Positions 34,560 to 43,673 of a stretch of DNA of 64,000 nucleotides are shown in pieces. This DNA comes from Gnetum montanum. Its lineage: Eukaryota > Streptophyta > Gnetopsida > Gnetales > Gnetaceae. The DNA lies in assembly GCA_015680685.1 (NCBI GenBank), contig MNCI01004759.1, positions 59,713 to 123,712 on the forward strand, in the 5' to 3' direction. Both the position numbers and the translations under genes were made by a program. Below the pieces are notes generated by a model. The model worked only from the letters and a program-made list of their open reading frames with translations, ran no database searches and had not been told where the DNA came from. Each line of letters begins with the position of its first letter. Position 1 is the stretch's first letter.

Positions 34560-37550
34560 CTAGCCTAGTGCTAGTGCCATGTCAGTCTCTTAGGATCCAA
34601 CATCTATCACCTGAGTTCCTGGCACAAGATGCAGAGTGTTATGAAGTCCTCTATGTAAAGATCTAGGTAAATCTATCATTGAATCACCAAGAACTCGAGG
34701 ACAAATGCAACTTTGAGTTCCTTCATCGGAACTGGAGGGAATTTATCCCTACCCCTAACATTACCATCCACCTGACGGAAACGTATTAGTGGGTCTTAGA
34801 CCAGATGATGCGAGTTAGTAAGTCTAGGGAACGAGATATGACATCCCATTATGATGAGGCATTCTAGGATGGATAGGAAGACCTAGAATCCCATTCAGAG
34901 AGTGATGGCCAAACCTACCCTATGGTTATTCCTCCCACCACTGTCCTCTAGTTGAACCTACTCTTTACTTTTTCCCCTTTTGTGGTTGCCACAACCTTGT
35001 CACGATCTTCACCCTTGTTAGTCATGGCAAGTCATTTTGTACCTCCTATGTATCAACAAGGGAACCCTTCAACTTCATCCCCAGTCACCCTGCCTTCTCA
35101 ATCTACTCCTACAGTGTACCCAACGTCAATCACAGCTATGCTGCCATATGTCCATACTCTTCCTAGGTCTCAGTCACATGCGAACTTTGCCTCTGCTTCC
35201 TCATCTGCACTTGTTCCACCACCAGTAGCCAACCTAGTCTCAGTGGCATGGTGGGCCCCAATCCCTTCCTTATCTATGAACCAACCTTCTTAAGTATTGT
35301 ACTATGTGCAACCCCAAGCCCACCAACTTTCACACGTAGTACAACCCAGTACAAGGCTATGGGCCACCCTACCAAGCAGACAACCCATCAACCCCACAGA
35401 CTCACCAACAGCCACCACATCAATTGCACAATCCACTAGGTGGTAGACAACCAAAGAAACATCATTCGTAGGAGCAACACCAAGAGCCCCACCCATGGGA
35501 TAGGCCACTGCCTCTACACTGCAACCCTCATCAGCATACATACAGCTACTCAAGCAACCCCATAAGCATCTGTAGCATCACAAGGTCTAGACCAAGTGTT
35601 CCAACTTATCAAAACCCTCACTGAAGAGATTAAACATCTCAAAGATTCCAATTTTGACATAGTGTAGGTCATGGATTTCTACCATGATGACCCCATCAGC
35701 CTAGCCGTTCCCATGCTCATGTTACCCCCTAGGATGCCACTCCCCCAATTCATGAAATACAATAGGGAGGGTGATCCCAATGCACATGTAGTCATGTTTA
35801 GATCTAAATATTTTTTGTTGAAGTAGTGGCTACACACTATTATCCATGTCTTTGCTATGTATCTAATGAGTAAATCTTTAGATTGGTACTACGTGCTCCC
35901 ATGCATCTCCATCTCAACTTTAGAGGAGCTGTTGACTCAGTTTTTGACCTTCTTCAACTATAAATTAAAGCCAGAAGTCACACTAGATCAATTGATGAGC
36001 ATCAAGTAAGACCCACTGGAGTTGGTGCAAAATTTTATATAGCAGTGGAGTGCTACCCTGAATGAGATCTGTGAGCCCATCATGAAGGCCTATCTATTGG
36101 CTATCTTCAAGAGGGCAATAAACGACTTTATTAAGTCAAAACTATACCACCTAGCTCTATGCTCTCTCAGTCAAGCTTTCTCCCATATCAAGAGCATCCA
36201 AGATGCAGCTGAAGCTAGTAAAGACTCAGCCTATGTCGCATACAAAAATGCATACGTCGAAAAAGACAAAGAGAAGGGCAAGGCCACGAAAGCCACAGTG
36301 GCTCCCATGGAAAACGAGGCCAAACCCAAGAACAACAACAACAACAACAAAAAGGCTACCACAATGTCGACTAATGCCATGCCTACCTTAAATAACACTA
36401 CTCAACCCTCAACGTAAGCACTAGAGGAATCAACCTAGCCTAAACCCAACTTTGAGCTTAAAGACCTCTTCAAGTACACCCATCTACCCATCAAGCCTTC
36501 ATAACTTCTGAAGAAATTGTTGGGTCTAGGTATATTTAACATAAGTAGATGTCTAAGGAGGTGACCAAACGACATCAATGGTATTATGAAATTCATAGGA
36601 ACCCCTCCTTGGCTATGCCCAACGAGCCACGAGTTCCTAAGAACTTTCGGCTGGAATGGTTCTGTGACTACCATCAACTTTGTGGTCATGACATGGATTA
36701 CTATCTAGCATTAAAATATGACATCCAACAGATGATTCATTAGGAGAAGTTGGTTCTAGATGAAAGAAATCCTATTTGTCCCAAAAATTAATCCATTCAT
36801 GTCTACAAGGACCCCCTCAACACCAACAATGTAGGGTATGTCATCAACACGATTAGCATTGATAGTAACCCAAAACCACCCCAGTAGTTATGGCAAAAAA
36901 GATGCCACAACAACATTTCATCCTCAAGTTTTTCCCCTTGGACATCTATCCCCACATCCTTCATGTTCAAAATTACGCCACTACCCTGCTAACACCACAA
37001 GCACCGTTTGTTATTAGGGGGCTGAAACCCTCAACCATCCCTATCACACAGATCCAATCTGAAATAGCCCCACAACCTCCCTATTCAAAAAAATGGGAAG
37101 AGCATATGATGGAAAATATGGCTAAGGAATGTACTGCATCAGGTTTTCCCAAGCCTACCCCCTTGTCCTCCATGCCTACACCCCCCTCATCATCAATAGT
37201 TGACGCCGCTACATGCACACAATCATCACCATCCCATCCAAGAAGGTCTAGCCCCAAACTTGAAACTGCTCCTCCCCAAGAGATTTTTCTCCTAGGATGA
37301 ATGGAGGAAGAGAATGGCAGCAAACAACAAAAAGGTGGAAAGGACCTTCTAAATTCCCTTACTCAGGTCACATAGGCTCTAAAATAAAAGAATACAACCT
37401 TAATCATGTATGACCTGGTAATGATCTCCAGTGCATACCATGAGGCCTTGGTTCGCATGTTAACGTCAATACCGGTTGACGAAAACATGCCAACGGAGGA
37501 AAAAAAATCCATGCGGTTATGCTTCTTTCTATGGTCAAAGAACCATAGCT
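34560..37550 (+). pseudogene. gag: Gag region of Tat-lineage element
   Basis: A Pro/Ser/Thr/Gln-rich N-terminal part (34900-35650) precedes the Retrotrans_gag core at 35670-36160. The core shows a conserved 'Met-x-Lys-Tyr-Asn-Arg-Glu-Gly-Asp-Pro-Asn-Ala-His' opening, a Leu-Asp-Trp-Tyr block, and a Leu-x-Ser-Ile-Lys-[stop]-Asp-Pro block. A Lys/Ala-rich and Asn-rich stretch follows (36240-36420). Near 36655-36740 a Cys-x-x-His-x-x-x-Gly-His-Asp motif replaces a classical CCHC knuckle; such a CHH-type motif is usual in this lineage. Stops are mainly TAG/TAA at positions where Gln or Trp is expected. Confidence 0.8.
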
Positions 37551-37557
37551 AGCTCAG

Positions 37558-37962
37558 TTGACATTCCGTGACAATTCCATTAAGGATAACCCTGAGAAGG
37601 GTTGGATGAAAATAACACCCCTATTCATCACAATTTGGGTCTATCAGCAAAATATCCAAAGAGTACATGTTGATGATGGGGCTACTAAAAATGTCATCCC
37701 ATTCCCCATAGTGGAGAAACTAGTCTTGGTTGATCAAATGAAGCCCACAACAACCTCTTGTTTAAAGTTGTTCAACAGAGCATGGGTAGTGGTAAAGGGG
37801 ACTGTCCACATCAACTTTGTGGTAGGGGACCGATTCCCCATAAGTGTAACATTCATTGTGGTAGAAGAGATGCCTAGGTTTAACCTGATCTTGGGGAAGT
37901 CATGGTTAGCCCAAATCAGGGCGATCTCTTCACCCATACTTCAAGAGATCCACCTACCTTAA
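37558..37962 (+). pseudogene. Aspartic protease domain of Tat-lineage element
   Basis: 134 codons open within the degraded gag-pro frame. The active-site loop reads Val-Asp-Asp-Gly-Ala at 37669-37683 in place of Asp-Ser/Thr-Gly-Ala, so the catalytic Asp is kept and the second position changed. The second half shows the hydrophobic flap region, then Phe-Asn-Leu-Ile-Leu-Gly-Lys-Ser-Trp-Leu, the usual end of the fold. The enzyme would cut the Gag-Pol polyprotein. The frame continues with stops to about 38230 (acidic Glu-Glu-Tyr-Tyr segment) and then has no pol homology until 43674. Confidence 0.8.
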
Positions 37963-38423
37963 GCAGGTAGGGAGGTGGTAATCTATGGTGATGAAGTGGC
38001 CATCCAAGCAATAAATAATGTCTACATGGAGTAGGGTTCAAAAGTAATAACCTCTGAAAATGAAGTGCCTATCCCCATGGAGGCTACTTGTTTGGCTAAT
38101 GAGCTGGCCTAAAATCCCAGCTCAGAAAATGAAACTACATGGGTTGAGTTTCCTTTTCAAGTAGTAGATAACGATATAGAAGAATACTACAACAAAGACC
38201 CTTGTCCTTATACATCATTGAGCCCATGATAGGTTAGGAAGTAGCTATGAGAATGATCACTACTTATGTTAGCGTAACTACTACACTGCTTCCAACATGA
38301 TCACCATTTACATCAACCATACGTTCATTCTTCATGCAATTTGCTTCATATTCGTTTGTTTATGCTAACGTTTTCCTTATTGTTTAAATCATTCACATTA
38401 CGCCCACTGTTTACATCACAAAA

Positions 38424-38530
38424 ATGGCCCACTAAGGTCTAAAACTCGCAAAAAGTTTTCATTACCATCTACCAACAGCCTGAAATGGCCTAAAACTACC
38501 AACAACCCAAAATGGCCTAAAACTAAAACA
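38424..38530 (+). repeat. Left flanking subrepeats of antisense gene
   Basis: GGCCCACTAAGGTCTAAAACT and two 'aaaatggcctaaaacta' units. The first unit closely parallels GGTCCACTAAGACCTTAAACT at 43170-43190 on the far side of the gene. Confidence 0.55.
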
Positions 38531-38729
38531 AGATGCTCCCAAGGAGCTTAATTAATTAATAAATAAAAAGAGACAAAGAATAGAATAAAAAAAATACAAC
38601 ACACTAAACAAAATGAAATAAATATTTTTATATTCCATACTTCATTCAAAATATTAATCAATAAGGTTTTACAAAATTCTTTTTTTTTTTGAGAATCCAA
38701 AGACAAGAATAAAACTCTCTACTGCTATG

Positions 38730-38773
38730 TTATGAGTCTTCGCCTGCACCACCATCCCCTACCTCAGTGGATC
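38730..38773 (-). CDS. Antisense gene, last exon
   Basis: After a pyrimidine-rich run and TTATGTAG, two AG acceptors are possible (exon from 38773 or 38762). The second joins in phase and gives a short acidic tail, Gly-Asp-Gly-Gly-Ala-Gly-Glu-Asp-Ser, then TAA. AATATAAAA and GAATGAAG about 70-110 bases downstream could serve as poly(A) signals. Confidence 0.4.
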
Positions 38774-38868
38774 CTACATAACAAAGAAAATAAAAAAATC
38801 AGTTAGAGCTACAACAAATACTTTTAGAAAATAAATTATCACACTATAAAAGAAAAAAGGTGACTAAC

Positions 38869-39696
38869 CCAAGATGGCCCCGCATCTGTTTTAGGGGGTA
38901 TCCAATCCATGTCGGCCACGAGGCATTGCAAGATCTCCTCCTCGATAATGTCCGTCCAATTCCTATCTCCCAGAGCAAAATTTGCTACAACTTTCTCCTT
39001 TTCTATAGCTATCCATCTTGGTGGTCTTGGAGAAAAGGTGGCAATGATGGTCTTACCCATGGGAAAAGTGATTTTGCTTTCAGGAGATTCCATAACCATC
39101 ACCTATTGCATGAACCTATCATAAGCCCCAGAAGCACCAATAATGTCAAGGAATACCTCATAGGTATGCAACTTGATAGAAGCATCACGATACTATTTAC
39201 GGTAGGTGGCACATTCTAGTTTATACATGTGCTTTTGATTCTTCTATCCCTACCCCCACTTGTAAACCTTTGTGTTGTAATCCTTCCAATATTGGTTCTT
39301 CTAAGCTAGAAGGTACATTTGCATCCATTGTTCGATTATTTTTCATGTGGCTTTATTGTTGCTTCACATGGCCATCCAATATCATGCATAGTCGATGATG
39401 GCCATGCACTAACTGCCATTGTTAGTGTCTCGGACCAACAGGAATTCATTCCTAGATTAGAGATCCCCCACCTCAGTAGTTAGATTAGCCTTCTCCTTCT
39501 CAAGCCTTCGGACCTGTTTCCGGAGGTCTTTGTTTACATGCCTACATTCCCATAGGGAGCATGTCCAGTACAACGCACATTTGTTTTCTTCGTTGTATAT
39601 GTGACGAGGTACTTTGGTTACCTCCTATGGGAATTTGGGCACAACATCAACCTCAACTACTTGCTTAGAGTCCCACTTAAGGTGAGAGGCTATCAA
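38869..39696 (-). pseudogene. Antisense gene, penultimate exon with coiled coil
   Basis: Starts after CTATGTGTAG and ends before GTTAGT. It contains a heptad-like segment (Leu-Arg-Lys-Gln-Val-Arg-Arg-Leu-Glu-Lys-Glu-Lys near 39530-39480), a Trp/Tyr/Lys-rich middle with several stops (TAG/TGA at likely Gln or Trp codons), and an open last part (39102-38869) with Asp-Arg-Asn-Trp-Thr-Asp-Ile and a Met-Asp-Trp-Ile-Pro-Pro segment. Phase with the previous exon is off by one, so decay or a different splice site is likely. Confidence 0.5.
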
Positions 39697-39778
39697 CTAC
39701 ACATAGAAGAGAATTAGTCACAATGACATAGTGAAATTGTAATAATATAGAAAGCCGAGTGTAGCAACTTTAAGTTAC

Positions 39779-40975
39779 CCACTTCTAGGTTTATTTGCTT
39801 TAGACAGTTGATCATGTCGTCCACCACCCTCCATAAAAGTGAATTTGTCAGGTGTCTTGGACCACGGTCGCAAGAGGATCAAAGAAGGACTAGAAGTATC
39901 AATAGTGGTATCTATTGCATGGTAAAATGTGTTAGCCATGATGGATAGAACCATGATAAAGCTGTTGAATAACATAAATGATAGTGTAAAGATCCTACCC
40001 AGCAAATCCATATGGGTGATAGCAGGGCAGTCGTCCATCAATACACTATTAAACAAGTGATCAAACTCACCAACATCAAAATGGAGCCCCTTTACTTCTA
40101 GCTAACCTAATAGCGTAGCAGCATCCTCAATACTCATATGCTCCTTTGGTATTGAACTACACTCGGTGAAAGGGTCATCAGCAAGGGCCTCTTCCTCATC
40201 GACTGGGGCCCTTTCTTCATTGGTAGGGACCTCTTCCTCATCATCTAGGGCCCTTTCTTCATTGGTAGGGGCCACTTCCTCATTAGCTGGGGCCCTTTCT
40301 TCATTAGCAGAGGCCTCCTCTTCATTAGTAGGGGCCTCTTCCTCACCAGCCAAGGCCCTTTCTTCTACAGTAGAGGCTCCTTCTTTATCAGCCAAGGGCC
40401 TTTCCTCTATGGCCCCTCTTCCATAACATCCCTCATTATCCAAGCCTATTCAACTCTAAGGATTTTTCCTTGGAAGAGTAGCTTGGGGAAGGCATAGACA
40501 CGGAAGATAGGGTAAATCGTTTGGCCATCCCTAGCCTGACCTTCTCGATGTAAGTTACCTTTTGGTCCTTTTCCACCCTTAGCCACTCCTCAGTGTCCCC
40601 CTAATGATTTGCATCTTTCTTATATTTTTCTCCTAAGGGAAGACCATCATAAGGGACACCAAAAAGATTTGTAAACAATTGGTCGTTGATTTCAAACATC
40701 ACCTGTACACCGTGAACACATGTATGGAAGTGGTCAGCCTTCTCGGAGAAGGAGTCAGCTAGGGAAAGCATTTCAGTAGGTAGGACACTTGGGTTGATGG
40801 CCAAAAATAGGTCCATGAGCCTACCCTCCTTAAGGTTGTTGACAAGCATGGCTGGGGCTCCATTGCAGAGCCAATGTTGGGTGTCCTCCACCTCCACATA
40901 CTTGAAAAATAGGTTAGTTTCGTTATGCCTGGAGGTGATCACATTGACCTCTTGGAGTTTTCTCGCCATTGTAAT
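39779..40975 (-). pseudogene. Antisense gene, long exon with acidic repeats
   Basis: Part one (40969-40601) is 122 open codons, with His-Trp-Leu-Cys-Asn-Gly, a Leu-Phe-Gly-Val-Pro-Tyr-Asp-Gly motif and a Lys-rich end. It runs past one TAG. After a frameshift near 40445 the frame 40443-40102 encodes about eight Glu-Glu-Arg/Glu-Ala-x-x-Asx-Glu repeats. Past a TAG at about 40102 the frame runs on to 39779 with hydrophobic Ile-Phe-Thr-Leu-Ser-Phe-Met-Leu and Pro-Trp-Ser-Lys segments, then GTAACT. Amino-acid order, not codon noise, supports a real ancestral exon. Confidence 0.55.
40166..40420 (-). repeat. 24-bp coding minisatellite (acidic repeats)
   Basis: Repeated units of about 24 bases ('gggccctttcttcattggta' on the plus strand) encode alternating Glu-Glu-Arg-Ala-Pro and Asn/Asp-Glu-Glu units in the antisense frame. 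The long plus-strand Ser/Ala frame here is its shadow. Confidence 0.8.
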
Positions 40976-41049
40976 AGTTTATAAAATAAATAAATAAATG
41001 AAAAAATTTAGCAAAAGAAATGATCATCACTCGAACATATAATAGTGAA

Positions 41050-41341
41050 TTCATAGTTTAGCATACTAGGTTTAAATGGCATGGGAAATGGTGGGATATC
41101 CACTAGCATGTCTTCAATGGTGAGTGGCCTAAGGGATGTCCACTCCCTATCCAACCAGCCAGCTTCCTTACACTTTCGGTACAATTGGAAATACTAGGTA
41201 GGGTAGGTTTTAAACTCACCTCCAAATTTTCCTATTACATCGGCATGCACATTCCCAGTAGAGGAAAACTCTTGCAATGCCATATGTGCCAATGCCAAGG
41301 CATCTGTATCACCGTGAAGACCATTCATATCAACATAAAAC
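41050..41341 (-). pseudogene. Antisense gene, inner exon b
   Basis: Begins after TTGCTAG, in phase with the preceding exon. It encodes a Val-Asp-Met-Asn-Gly-Leu-His block and Ala-Leu-Ala-Leu-Ala-His-Met, then continues through one TAG (41196-41194) into Arg-Lys-Cys-Lys-Glu-Ala-Gly-Trp-Leu and a Pro-rich end. A possible donor (GTATGC) follows the Pro-Phe-Lys-Pro segment, in phase with an acceptor at about 40950. Confidence 0.5.
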
Positions 41342-41427
41342 CTAGCAATACAAAATAATACTATTAACACCTTTTTTTATCATAGCATGGATTACACAAC
41401 ATGATAAGATACCTTCACAGAACTCAC

Positions 41428-41534
41428 CCATCAGCATAGTAAATGGTTCCAGGTGGGTTCTGAGAAAAGGTGCCCATGTGATCGGCAATGAATAACGTGT
41501 TGTATAAGTAATAGCATTTATACTTGGGCATGTC
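41428..41534 (-). CDS. Antisense gene, inner exon a
   Basis: 107 bases, 35 open codons plus two bases, between an AG (ATCTAG) and a GTGAGT donor. It contains a Tyr-Tyr-Leu-Tyr-Asn-Thr-Leu-Phe-Ile-Ala-Asp segment. The two leftover bases join in phase with the first base of the exon starting at 41341. Confidence 0.5.
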
Positions 41535-42723
41535 CTAGATCCAACTTAATCATCTCCAGCCTTTTGGGCACTAGTTGGAGCCTTCTTCCCGCTCACCCCT
41601 GATTGACCCATCAGTCAAAAATTTCAGAATGCCCCGGTTTGCCTGGGGCAATAGTGTTTCTATGATTGCAGCTATTGTCTTTGCTGATAAGTGTAAACAA
41701 ATGATCACACTAAAATAGCAGAGGAGGAATTGTAAGAAGTCTAGTGCACCCTCCCAAAACCAGACTACCTACCACCCCACACGTGCATAGGGAGGAGGAA
41801 CGTTGGCCACCGGTTCACTGAGGCAACACAGGATTCCTGCAATCTCAAGGATAATCAGAATGGGATTTAACATGACCTTGCATAACAAAGCATCAAACAT
41901 TAGCACTATGTTCTGGTGAAGTTTACACGTAGTGTAGCATAATCATCTATTCACATATAGTGTAGCGTAACCTTTCTTTGCACGTAGCGTAGCATGTTCT
42001 CCTAGTCACAAATTTTTCTTTAATAGAAAACAAAGTTGAGCATTATAGGTGATATTACAAAGTGGCACTTATAACATAGCATAGCCATTAGGTACCCTAC
42101 TCTGTAAAAACACTAGTTGCACCTTACGGTAATCATTACATGATACACACCACAACATAATAGGTACGTGATGTAACAATTACATGTAAGGGTGACGACT
42201 ATGATACGCACAACATAGAAAGATAACGAATGAACAAGCACATGTAGATGCGTGAAAATATGAAAAACATACCCTTGTAATAAGCATAGAAAAGTAGCAA
42301 GCGTAATACAAAAAAATTATAGCCTTAAGCAGCACTGATGAGAGAAAATCCAGTGTCCCCACCGTCTCAACCCTATCTTGTCATATGAAATAACTCGCGC
42401 TATGCTACGATTAAGCACACATCACCCTAATAAATATCATGAATAACTAAACCCTTCTTGAAGATGGTATGCTATACCTAGCATGTGCTACACCACTCAA
42501 AATTTCCCAAACCCTTATGACAAGAAAGTTTCCATTCTCAACAATGGCAGTTAAGGCGATGTTGCATGTAACCGTAGCATAGCATCTATACGGCTGCTGT
42601 AGTCAAATACCAGAAATAATGGTGTGGCAGCCAAAATGGCAACCAAAACAGTGGTAGTGGATGCAAATTTTACCACAATAATGATAATAGCATCTAGAAA
42701 ATAAGGGCAGCATAGCGACTTAC

Positions 42724-42842
42724 CAAGCAAATGGAGCCTCCTCCCACACTTCAATCCACAGCTTGGACAAGCACCCTAGAGTGTCCTTCACGTCGTCTAC
42801 TTTGGCAAGTCCTCGATGCTTGTGTTCATCTTTGGGTGCCAT
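42724..42842 (-). CDS. Antisense gene, exon 1
   Basis: Opens with ATGGCACCC and encodes 39 codons without a stop (Lys/Asp/His-rich, then a Leu-Trp-Ile-Glu-Val-Trp-Glu-Glu segment). It ends TTGCTTG before GTAAGTCG, a near-perfect plant donor. It does not join in phase to the next recognisable open segment (about 41840-41770), so a middle exon was missed or a base was lost. Confidence 0.5.
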
Positions 42843-42977
42843 TCTCTCACTCAAGAAATCCTTATTGACGACTACACTACACTAGTTTTCTCTCTCTTTG
42901 TGTAATCGCACTATGCTTTGAGTATCGGCTCTGGGGTCTGACAATGAAAATGACAAGTTTAGCATGGGGTAAATCCC

Positions 42978-42986
42978 TATTTATAG
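42978..42986 (-). promoter_or_regulatory. TATA box of antisense gene
   Basis: CTATAAATA followed by GGG on the minus strand, 136 bases upstream of the ATG at 42842. The 5' leader between them has no ATG in a better context. Confidence 0.55.
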
Positions 42987-43149
42987 CCAACATGGTAAAA
43001 CACTTGCCATTTTCATGACCCGATTAATGTGGGACATCCCTTGTAGCATAACACTATAGTGTCATAGTAACACCTTAGCATAGCAATTTTCTACATCATA
43101 ACAGGTGGGCTCATGAAAAATTTTGTTCCATCTTAAATCATCCATCTTT

Positions 43150-43560
43150 AAAAAGTCTACGCATTAACGGTCCACTAAGACCTTAAACTGGAAATCTTGG
43201 TTTACATAGGACGTTAACATACAATGTAGCCTAATGACGATTGCAAAGACCTTAAACTAGCAAATCTTAGCTTTTAAAATCTAGCTATTAACGGTCCGCA
43301 AAGATTTTAAACTAGCAGTTTTGATTTTCAACCCTACCTAGTAGTAGTCTGCAAAGACCTTAAATTAGCAATTCTAGCATATGCTTTAACCTGTTCAACA
43401 ATCTGCGATGTCCTATATGGCATCTCACCACTCATTCTGTATCATAAACCAAATTATATAATATGTGACGGTCTGCTACAACCTTAAACTGACAATATTA
43501 GCATTCGTTTCAGGTCTCGATATGGTCCACAAAGACCTTAAATTGGTAGCTTCAACTTGC
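43150..43560 (+). repeat. Tandem subrepeat array upstream of RT
   Basis: Five or six diverged units around 'gtctgcaaagaccttaaact' with 'agcaattttagc'. Units near 43167, 43230, 43290, 43350, 43470 and 43525. The same unit appears at 47160-47475. Confidence 0.7.
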
Positions 43561-43673
43561 AAATTTTACACAATGATTGATGATTATTTTGTGTATTGTT
43601 ACTTTACAAACATTCATTACATATTGTTGCTACAAAATGTATCACTTGACTTGGCTTTTTCTTATTATGATAG

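Larger units (their letters stand above)
38730..42842 (-). pseudogene. Antisense multi-exon gene inside the Tat-lineage element
   Basis: Not assigned to a named family. Minus strand: TATA 42986-42978, ATG at 42842, first exon ending in a consensus donor (GTAAGT) at 42723, inner exons 41534-41428 and 41341 to about 41050, a long exon about 40975-39779, an exon 39696-38869, and a last exon ending in TAA at 38732-38730. Introns of 86, 82 and about 95-106 bp are plant-sized; the 86-bp one joins in phase. The protein would be several hundred residues, with a Phe-Gly-Val-Pro-Tyr-x-Gly motif, acidic 8-residue repeats and a coiled coil. Some of it is vaguely like plant mobile-domain proteins. At least three in-frame TAGs and one frameshift make it a pseudogene. 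Antisense ORFs are known in some Tat relatives (Grande), but not to my knowledge in this position with introns. Confidence 0.6.
41930..43090. promoter_or_regulatory. CTACGCTA-type motifs in antisense promoter and intron 1
   Basis: TAGTGTAGCATAA, TAGTGTAGCGTAAC, ACGTAGCGTAGCATG (41930-42000), GCTATGCTACG (about 42398), CGTAGCATAGC (about 42573), GCAGCATAGCG (about 42708) and TTAGCATAGCAA (about 43075). The same core forms the palindromes in the LTR U3 at 32706-33595. Confidence 0.55.
38239..43673 (+). other. Putative long intron (or spacer) between protease and RT
   Basis: Protease homology ends near 38230 and RT-linked sequence resumes at 43674, just after a pyrimidine-rich run and AG (TTTTTCTTATTATGATAG). 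Ogre, a Tat-lineage element, is known to carry a spliced intron between gag-pro and RT, so an intron is a reasonable inference. A matching plus-strand donor in the right phase was not identified. The interval contains the antisense gene and flanking subrepeats. Confidence 0.4.

Noticed and set aside
35037-35553. Overlapping Pro/Ser/His-rich ORFs in three frames
   Set aside because: Only the frame continuous with the gag core is meaningful; the others are shadows of low-complexity sequence.
40166-40426. 86-codon plus-strand Ser/Ala-rich ORF
   Set aside because: It is the shadow of the acidic repeats on the minus strand, where the frame fits flanking exons.
38239-43673. Independent transposon nested in the Tat element
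   Set aside because: No terminal repeats or target duplications were found at the borders, and subrepeats typical of the host element flank it. It remains the main alternative, but is less supported than a built-in cassette.
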